A stretch of 24,490 nucleotides of DNA. Source: UMGS1387 sp045539625. GTDB lineage: Bacteria; Bacillota; Clostridia; Oscillospirales; CAG-382. Where the stretch lies: positions 1 to 24,490 of the forward strand of contig JAZQFS010000017.1 in assembly GCA_045539625.1 (NCBI GenBank), given 5' to 3'. The translations under genes and the position numbers were made by a program. The first letter of the stretch is position 1. Each line of letters starts with the position of its first letter. Under the pieces are notes generated by a model that saw only the letters and a program-made list of their open reading frames with translations, made no database searches and was not told the DNA's origin. Positions 16,338 through 21,157 of this stretch are shown in pieces.

Positions 16338-16566
16338 TTTTAACACTCATTATTTCGAATAAGCTCCATTTGCCGTTGGAAATAATCAAGTATTAACTAT
16401 TAAGATGATTTCTCACTGCATACAGGGATTCCAGCCCTGCTGTCACCTGTATAACATGTCCTATCCGACAAGGAAATGCCGAATATTTGCCGTTAGTGTC
16501 TTTTAAAAATTATGTGCAAGTCATTCCAAATATACAGTACAACAGAAATATCAACACATAATATAC
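16338..16566 (-). ncRNA. Structured spacer between M5 and M6, possibly a degenerate module
   Basis: The minus strand has AAGACACTAACGGCAAAT, the same opening pattern as the modules, but only a 6-bp partner (GACACT with AGTGTT at 16347-16342). Other stems: ATTATGTG/CACATAAT at its 5' end followed by TTTTT, a CAGGG-CTGGAAT-CCCTG hairpin (T-arm-like, 7-nt loop), and ATTATTTC/GAAATAAT. A second ACGGCAAAT lies inside. It has no ORF. Confidence 0.45.
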
Positions 16567-16645
16567 AAGGTGCGAGGAGGTCAGCTTACCTCTATCAGAT
16601 TTTACGAGTCCGTCCCGTTGCTGTTTTGTTGGCTGTTCGCACCTT
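16567..16645 (-). ncRNA. RNA module M5
   Basis: The terminal helix AAGGTGCGA/TCGCACCTT is perfect over 9 bp, followed by ACAGCCAAC. A GAGGT-AAGCTG-ACCTC hairpin lies near the 3' end. Confidence 0.75.
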
Positions 16646-16652
16646 TATTTTC

Positions 16653-16761
16653 AAGATACCGTTTTCATCACATGCGTGGTCTTTCACCTCGCCCGCCGTC
16701 TGCTTACAAAGCAGCTGCCGCTTAAGCGGCAAATGTGTCTCATTTTTGCTGCAGGTATCTT
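16653..16761 (-). ncRNA. RNA module M4
   Basis: The terminal helix AAGATACC/GGTATCTT is perfect over 8 bp and the interior opens TGCAGCAAAAATG. Inner hairpins are TGCCGC-TTAA-GCGGCA and CTGCTT-TGT-AAGCAG. Seven bases separate it from M5. The 5' strand AAGATACCTGC can alternatively pair with the 3' strand of M3. Confidence 0.7.
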
Positions 16762-16827
16762 TGTTACACTTACCGCAGTCCGAGGGGCTCCAATTGCCAA
16801 AGGAGGCGGTAAAATGTTTTTTTGGTT
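16762..16827 (-). ncRNA. Conserved hairpin H2 between M3 and M4
   Basis: The stem ACATTTTACCGC/GCGGTAAGTGT (with a U bulge and a U-G pair) carries a 29-nt cap (16777-16805) containing GGCAATTGGAGCCC. The cap is 26 of 29 identical to that of H1. The stem sequences of H1 and H2 differ but both pair, which is covariation within the locus. Confidence 0.75.
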
Positions 16828-16940
16828 GAGACACCTGCCTTGACAATGCCCGGTACGAAGCCCTGTCGGCATCGATGTGCCGGAGGGGCGAACCCAACTC
16901 TGATAAATCAGGAGCATTGCCATTTAGCAGCAGGTGTCTC
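16828..16940 (-). ncRNA. RNA module M3, cloverleaf/tRNA-like interior
   Basis: The terminal helix GAGACACCTGC/GCAGGTGTCTC is perfect over 11 bp. After TGCTAAA a second helix, TGGCAATGC/GCATTGTCA (9 bp, one G-U), closes a multi-branch region. That region has a TGA-TTTA-TCA arm extended by CTC/GAG, a GGG-TTCG-CCC arm and a CGGCA-CATCGA-TGCCG arm. The order of arms and the GGGTTCG sequence recall a tRNA-like domain such as that in bacterial YrlA RNAs. It does not fit a normal tRNA: no 7-nt T loop or CCA end is visible. Confidence 0.7.
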
Positions 16941-17007
16941 TATAGACATTTACCATAGTCCGGAGGGCTCCAATTGCCCAAGGAGATGATAAAATATCTA
17001 TTAGGTC
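16941..17007 (-). ncRNA. Conserved hairpin H1 between M2 and M3
   Basis: The stem ATAGATATTTTATCAT/ATGGTAAATGTCTAT pairs with G-U pairs that exist only on the minus strand. It is capped by the 29-nt core (16957-16985) with a GGGC-AATTGGA-GCCC inner hairpin. It is nearly identical in the cap to H2 and similar in size (67 versus 66 nt). Confidence 0.75.
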
Positions 17008-17058
17008 AAGACACCGTCTCTGCTCTACTTGCTTGAAATAGTTTGCTGTCGGTGTCTT
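17008..17058 (-). ncRNA. RNA module M2
   Basis: The terminal helix AAGACACCG/CGGTGTCTT is perfect over 9 bp; ACAGCAAAC follows. An inner CTATTT-CAAGC-AAGTAG hairpin has a U-G pair valid only on the minus strand. At 51 nt it is the shortest module. Confidence 0.75.
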
Positions 17059-17063
17059 TTATC

Positions 17064-17149
17064 AAGATGCAGTTTTAAAATTTCAGTATTAACCGAAGTT
17101 AATCCGTGGTCAAAATCAAGTCTGACAAAAAACTTGCTGTCTGCATCTT
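17064..17149 (-). ncRNA. RNA module M1
   Basis: The terminal helix AAGATGCAG/CTGCATCTT is perfect over 9 bp; ACAGCAAG follows, as in M2. Inside are a CAAGT/ACTTG hairpin and ATTAAC-TTCG-GTTAAT with the very stable C(UUCG)G tetraloop. Five bases separate it from M2. Confidence 0.75.
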
Positions 17150-17156
17150 CAAATTC

Positions 17157-17227
17157 AAGGCTCTTTAATGTTAACCTCCGATTGTTTTACCAATTCGGCA
17201 TTCAAACATTTCAGCTGTCAGAGCCTT
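17157..17227 (-). ncRNA. RNA module M0 (first of the array)
   Basis: The terminal helix AAGGCTCT/AGAGCCTT is perfect over 8 bp, then GACAGCTGAA. A second helix AATGTT/AACATT lies inside. Seven bases separate it from M1. Confidence 0.65.
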
Positions 17228-17433
17228 TATGATTGCTTTCTCGGCAGTCGCACTTTTATCATTGATACAGTGGCGGCACTGCAATAAAGCTAACCTATTC
17301 GCTGAAAGCATATTTACGGGGAAAAAGCTATGTCGCCTGCAGAATTTGTTTCTATATTCTGCTGTAAAACTTTTTGTTGCCGTCTGTGCCTTTCGTGACT
17401 TCATTGTAACACCAATTTTTACCATTTTCACGG
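17228..17433 (-). other. Region between WYL terminator and RNA array
   Basis: AAGGCACAGACGGCAAC on the minus strand repeats the module opening pattern, but no full partner helix is found. The hairpins GCAGAAT/ATTCTGC and CAGTG-CCGC-CACTG are present. It may be a decayed ninth module and must contain any separate promoter for the array. I see no convincing -35/-10 pair. The open frame across it (17171-17431) lacks a ribosome binding site and overlaps M0. Confidence 0.35.
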
Positions 17434-17467
17434 AAAAAAAGCTGCGAACTTAATTAAAGTTCGCAGC
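17434..17467 (-). terminator. Strong rho-independent terminator after the second WYL gene
   Basis: GCTGCGAACTT pairs perfectly with AAGTTCGCAGC (11 bp, loop TAATT) and is followed by seven T on the minus strand. The 5' arm of the stem is the last codons of the WYL gene and its TAA is mostly in the loop. It divides the protein genes from the RNA array. Confidence 0.9.
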
Positions 17468-18362
17468 AAATTTGTTTTTTTAGTCTTTCTTTTATCAGGT
17501 TTCTGAAATTGTCACTTCCTGTCACTTCAAGCATTGGACCGAAGGACAAAACACGTATAACAATTTCCGTTTCGTCATCCCTGTCATAATTTACATACAA
17601 AAGGTATTTGTTATCGTCCGCCTTTTCGCACCTCTTTTCAAAATGTGCGAAGTGCAAAAGTGCTCTTTCCAGTGCATTTCTTTCATCGGTTATTTTTAAG
17701 GTTACGGTGTTTTTCACGCTTTCATACGGCTTTGCATCGGAAATCCTTTCGCCGTCATAAACACGGCACTTGACTATATTGGAAAGATTGACGGTTTTGA
17801 CAAAGGGACATCCGCTTGTGACAAGGCGGAATTTATCGTCCTTCTCTGAGTATTCCAGCTTTTCGGGATTACATCTTGCATAAACCGTGGTGCCTTTTCT
17901 GCTTGTCATCTCAATTTTGATGCACTTTTTCTCATTCATTGCTCTGAGAATAGTCCTGAAATTATTTATGTATTTTTCATCTTCAAAATCATCGCCGTCG
18001 CTGTATTTATCAAAGACATAGTAATCATCCTCCGTAAACAACGGCTCAACATCGTTGAGAAATTCATGCTCGATGCCGAAAAGCTTTATTCGCTTATCAC
18101 GGAAAATTGCAGACAGGTACATTTTCTGAAGATTTGTCAGCGGCATTGTGGGAGTATGCTTTATGGGCGTTGTAAAATCCTTCTTTACAATCTGCCATTT
18201 CTCTTCCTTAATGGATTGCATAATGGCAAATGCACTTTCGCCGAAGGCTTTATCGGCACAGATTGCGGACAATTGCTTTGCATCGGCATTGCCTTTGAGA
18301 ATTTCCGATATTATGCTTGCCACGGCATTATAGTAGGCTGAGTATATTTCATTGAATACCAT
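17454..18362 (-). CDS. WYL-domain protein, ~302 aa
   Basis: The frame begins ATGATG at 18365; the second ATG (18362) has the better distance from AAGGAGG. The gene overlaps the end of the upstream WYL gene by 14-17 bases, so the two are translated together. The N-terminal ~90 residues are helical, then the WYL fold spans ~135-205 (KKCIKIEMTSRKGTTVYARC, KFRLVTSG, VNLSNIVKCRVYDGE). A WCX-like C-terminal extension follows to ~300. It has no clear N-terminal winged helix, unlike its partner. WYL domains bind nucleic-acid-type ligands and commonly regulate defence or stress genes. A sensor of RNA ends or cyclic nucleotides for this operon is inference. Confidence 0.8.
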   Translation of the reverse strand: MVFNEIYSAYYNAVASIISEILKGNADAKQLSAICADKAFGESAFAIMQSIKEEKWQIVKKDFTTPIKHTPTMPLTNLQKMYLSAIFRDKRIKLFGIEHEFLNDVEPLFTEDDYYVFDKYSDGDDFEDEKYINNFRTILRAMNEKKCIKIEMTSRKGTTVYARCNPEKLEYSEKDDKFRLVTSGCPFVKTVNLSNIVKCRVYDGERISDAKPYESVKNTVTLKITDERNALERALLHFAHFEKRCEKADDNKYLLYVNYDRDDETEIVIRVLSFGPMLEVTGSDNFRNLIKERLKKQICCEL

Positions 18363-19614
18363 CATTATCCTCCTTTACACCGTACATTTTATACATATCT
18401 TCAAGGTCGTTTCTAAATGTTTGTTCGACGGCTTTGTTTGAAAAATCAATCTCCGTGATTCTGCATATAAAGGTGCGTATCCACGGAATTATTTCGCCTG
18501 AATCATAAATATCAGCGGAGAATTTATATGTGTTTTTATCAAGCTTTTCAATTTCACCCACACGCTTTTCCCTATACAAACGGCGGACAATATACTCCTC
18601 GTTATCCTCTACCCTGACGGTAAATTCCACATGCTCAGTATCATTTTCGGAATGTTTTGACCTGTTAAGACTTACGCCCCAGATATATTTCTGCATTTCA
18701 TCAAGCCTGCTTCTGATGTCATCAAATTCTGCATACTCATCGCCCATTTTAATATCCGACAAGTAATCCACACGGTATGACTTTATAATTTTATACTTTG
18801 TGTCATAGGCAACAAGATACTGTCTGCCGTTCTGTGTGCTGATAAAAACACGAAGGGGTAAAACCGTAATTTCATTTGGTTTTTCAAAGCGTCTTGAGTG
18901 ATTTTTTGCCGAAATCATACACTTTTTCCTCATTGCAAGGAAAACATCTTCAAGCACATCGCTGTCAATGGCGCTTGTTATGTAATGATGCTTGAACAGA
19001 AAGTTTTTGGCGGTACATTCGGATTTATCAAGTAAAAATGAGCCTATAACACCGCAGGGCGAAACCTCTGAGAAAAAATCAAGTGCATCCCGCAAATCGG
19101 GAAGAATTGCGTCCTCTGCCCTGCCGTACAATGTGTTTTTACCCGCCTTTTCGCTTGTGACAATGCCAAGGGCTGTATACTCCTTCAGCTTTTTTCTTAC
19201 TGTTGATTCATCAAACTCCATCGGCGAAGAAAACATACTCAGGCAGTCGTTTTCAATTATGTCAATAATTTCGGTAAGTGTCTTCTTTTCGTTTGCATCG
19301 TGAAGAATATCAAAAATAAGAAAATGAAGCGTAATATCTCCGTCGGTAAAGCTTTTAGCCTTAAGTGCCTTATACAAAGGATTGCTGCTGATGCTTCTGC
19401 TGTCTATTGAAATAAAGACATTCTTGCCTTCTTTAGTGCGGGTAAACTTCATATGCTCGCCGAGAATACTTTCGGTTCTTCTCTTTTCATCATCATATGA
19501 ACGTGCGCTTTTGTTTGTATATTCATCTCTGTTTTTAAAGCCGTACACATAAAAATCACGCATATAGCTTCTTATTTTCTCAAAGTTTTTTATTAGCTCT
19601 TTGTAGGTTGACAC
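18349..19614 (-). CDS. WYL-domain transcriptional regulator, 421 aa
   Basis: It starts with GTG (19614) behind a GGCGGTGAGAAG purine-rich stretch, 35 bases after the Thg1-like gene. Residues ~95-165 form a winged helix (LTEIIDIIENDCLS... STVRKKLKEYTALGIV). Residues ~225-300 are the WYL domain (ITVLPLRVFISTQNGRQYLV, then AYDTKYKIIKSYRVDYLSDI). Residues ~325-405 are a WCX extension. The order HTH-WYL-WCX is that of DNA-binding WYL regulators such as DriD/PafBC-type proteins. In the known Salmonella RNA-repair operon the regulator is RtcR with sigma-54; here WYL proteins probably take that place. Confidence 0.85.
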   Translation of the reverse strand: MSTYKELIKNFEKIRSYMRDFYVYGFKNRDEYTNKSARSYDDEKRRTESILGEHMKFTRTKEGKNVFISIDSRSISSNPLYKALKAKSFTDGDITLHFLIFDILHDANEKKTLTEIIDIIENDCLSMFSSPMEFDESTVRKKLKEYTALGIVTSEKAGKNTLYGRAEDAILPDLRDALDFFSEVSPCGVIGSFLLDKSECTAKNFLFKHHYITSAIDSDVLEDVFLAMRKKCMISAKNHSRRFEKPNEITVLPLRVFISTQNGRQYLVAYDTKYKIIKSYRVDYLSDIKMGDEYAEFDDIRSRLDEMQKYIWGVSLNRSKHSENDTEHVEFTVRVEDNEEYIVRRLYREKRVGEIEKLDKNTYKFSADIYDSGEIIPWIRTFICRITEIDFSNKAVEQTFRNDLEDMYKMYGVKEDNDGIQ

Positions 19615-19649
19615 CTTCTCACCGCCTTATACTCCAAGAGTTGTTACAT

Positions 19650-20411
19650 TTAATCCCTCACAAGAAAACTCTCTATATAATTTGCATATTCCTTGCCTGT
19701 CGGAAGCTCATAATCAGCCTTCAATGCCCTACGGGTGGTTATTACCCGTTCATTTGTTATTGGATTGATGCCTGTCTTTTCAACCTCGCCCCACGTAACG
19801 CCGATGCCCTTTTTCTGCCATGAAGGAAGGTCGTTGAAATTAATCCCGCGGGTAAACAAAAACTCATTTTTGTAAGCGATGCTTTTGCCCTCCAGCATTT
19901 CCGTAGCTTCCTTGACGCCCACTCCTTCCTTACGGAGCTTCCAATAGCAGTGTGCATTTAGCGAATTTCTGTGTGCATCCTCCTGACGCCACAGAAAATA
20001 GTCCTTAACACGCTCAATGCTCGGCAGCGGAACCATTCGGCAGTCAAAAACGGCAGCCATACCCAGTGAAAGGGAAAAAACGGCACTTGCCGTTCCTGCA
20101 AGTATGGAATTGAATTTACGCACTTTTCTTCCGAAGGTTTGTTCATCTGTATGGAACAATAGCGATATTTCATCGCTCTCGGTAAAACCGTAAACAACAC
20201 GGAAGCCGCAATCCATAAGCTGATATACGGTATTAACCATCATATCTCGGAACTTTTCATCAAAGGGGGCTTCAAAATCGCACATTTCTTTTGTCAGACG
20301 TGAAAAATTTCTTCCGTCAAGCCTCGCCACCATATACATATCAGACAATATATGCTGATCTATAGACTGCTCAAAGGCTCTCATTTTCAAATCCAGATCG
20401 TCAAATTTCAT
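19650..20411 (-). CDS. Thg1-like protein, 3'-5' RNA polymerase (TLP), 253 aa
   Basis: The ATG at 20411 has GGAGG seven bases upstream; the earlier ATG overlaps that site. Family enzymes add nucleotides to RNA 5' ends in the 3'-to-5' direction, after activating a 5'-phosphate, and repair 5'-truncated tRNAs. Visible features are ARLDGRNFSRLTK (29-41, first metal-binding Asp32), FTESDEISLLF (76-86, second Asp80/Glu81), the R97-K-F-N-S segment and DAHRNSLNAHCYW (145-157), which corresponds to the HINNLYNT motif of Thg1. Length and residues are intact. It starts two bases after the kinase gene stop, so the pair is tightly coupled. A 5'-end repair role together with the kinase is inferred. Confidence 0.9.
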   Translation of the reverse strand: MKFDDLDLKMRAFEQSIDQHILSDMYMVARLDGRNFSRLTKEMCDFEAPFDEKFRDMMVNTVYQLMDCGFRVVYGFTESDEISLLFHTDEQTFGRKVRKFNSILAGTASAVFSLSLGMAAVFDCRMVPLPSIERVKDYFLWRQEDAHRNSLNAHCYWKLRKEGVGVKEATEMLEGKSIAYKNEFLFTRGINFNDLPSWQKKGIGVTWGEVEKTGINPITNERVITTRRALKADYELPTGKEYANYIESFLVRD

Positions 20412-20413
20412 AT

Positions 20414-20860
20414 TTATTCCCTCCATGGCTCAACAGTCATCGTTGTGCCGTCATTTTTTACAAAATACAATACGTCAAAGCCTTCATCGTAAGAAGGAAT
20501 TTCCAGCTTGTTTGAAGTTGCGGCAATTGCATTGTCGGGAACTCTTGCCGTGCCCTCTCTTAAGGAATTGCGTGCAATACAATCCTTGATTTTTGATTCC
20601 ATAAAAACACCTATTACCTGATAGCCTTCAGCCTTTGCCTCGGGAATATATCTTGCTCTGTCAGAACGTGTGGGATTTGTGTTATCCACAGCAAAGCTCT
20701 GACGGTTTTCAAAGCATTGGGCAATCAGCATTTTTTCTCTGTAACGGGTTTTCAAGGTATCAAGATTTACCCGTACATAGTCGGCTGACAGGTATTTTTC
20801 ATAAAATGTGCTTTTTCCGCTTCCCTGCAAGCCCATCATAACAACCATGGTTTTCGTCAC
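20414..20860 (-). CDS. Polynucleotide-kinase-like P-loop protein, 148 aa
   Basis: The start is GTG at 20860, eight bases after AGGGG. Walker A GLQGSGKST lies at 10-18, the candidate phosphoacceptor-activating Asp34 in VNLDTLK, and VDNTNPTRSDRARYI at 58-72. An arginine-bearing lid RNSLREGTARVP (97-108) follows. This set is that of the 5'-OH polynucleotide kinase domain of T4 Pnkp and clostridial Pnkp. The phosphatase and ligase domains are absent, so this is a stand-alone kinase. It is the first gene of the RNA-repair operon and abuts the Thg1-like gene. Converting 5'-OH breaks to 5'-phosphates for the Thg1-like enzyme is a mechanistic inference; a zeta-toxin-like kinase is the main alternative. 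Confidence 0.8.
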   Translation of the reverse strand: MTKTMVVMMGLQGSGKSTFYEKYLSADYVRVNLDTLKTRYREKMLIAQCFENRQSFAVDNTNPTRSDRARYIPEAKAEGYQVIGVFMESKIKDCIARNSLREGTARVPDNAIAATSNKLEIPSYDEGFDVLYFVKNDGTTMTVEPWRE

Positions 20861-20936
20861 CGTCTTATCCCCTTTCCGAGACGATTACAAGCCTCTTATG
20901 TTTTGATTTTTAACGGACGTTTTATCTTACAAAACA

Positions 20937-20942
20937 ATTATA
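20937..20942 (-). promoter_or_regulatory. Possible -10 box of the RNA-repair operon
   Basis: TATAAT on the minus strand lies 77 bases upstream of the kinase GTG. No good -35 is found at 16-18 bp, in line with an activator-dependent promoter, for instance a WYL regulator. The 5' leader would be about 70 nt. Confidence 0.35.
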
Positions 20943-21044
20943 AAGCAACGTGTGTCCAAAAAACAGGACTTTGGTATATCAAAACAGTGGGATAATTGAA
21001 AATTTAAATGCAAGCAAACCTCAAAGCTCACTTTATACAAAGAC

Positions 21045-21084
21045 AAAAAAGCAAGCCTTCGGGAATTGAACGTCCCAAAGGCTT
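21045..21084 (-). terminator. Rho-independent terminator of the DUF4838 operon
   Basis: AAGCCTTTGGGA and TCCCGAAGGCTT form a 12-bp stem with one U-G pair and an 8-nt loop, followed by GC and six T on the minus strand, 74 bp after the stop codon. Confidence 0.9.
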
Positions 21085-21157
21085 TGATCTTTCGCTTTTC
21101 CGGTTTTCCACCATAATACAACAGCTGTCCAACAGCCTGCACACATTTCCGAAATGC

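Noticed and set aside
16595..16897. Minus-strand ORF of 100 codons across M3-M5
   Set aside because: It crosses three closed RNA modules and hairpin H2, has no ribosome binding site and low-complexity basic content. Read as chance openness of structured, stop-poor RNA sequence.
16828..16940. Bona fide tRNA gene in M3
   Set aside because: No 7-bp acceptor stem joined to a proper T arm with a 7-nt loop and no CCA end; only a tRNA-like cloverleaf.
17033..17182. Protein-like open frame (KSLEFEDADSKFFVRLDFDH) within M0/M1
   Set aside because: No start codon or ribosome binding site. The same bases form the perfect AAGATGCAG/CTGCATCTT helix and a UUCG-capped hairpin. A gene remnant cannot be excluded fully.
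17171..17431. Minus-strand ORF of 86 codons between the WYL gene and the RNA array
   Set aside because: GTG start without ribosome binding site, begins directly after a strong terminator, overlaps the M0 helix and shows no recognisable domain. RNA structure explains the region better.
20945..20958. Sigma-54-like sequence TGGACACACGTTGC upstream of the kinase gene
   Set aside because: It recalls the sigma-54 promoters of known rtcBA operons, but the GG-to-GC spacing is one base short and no RtcR-type activator is in the window.
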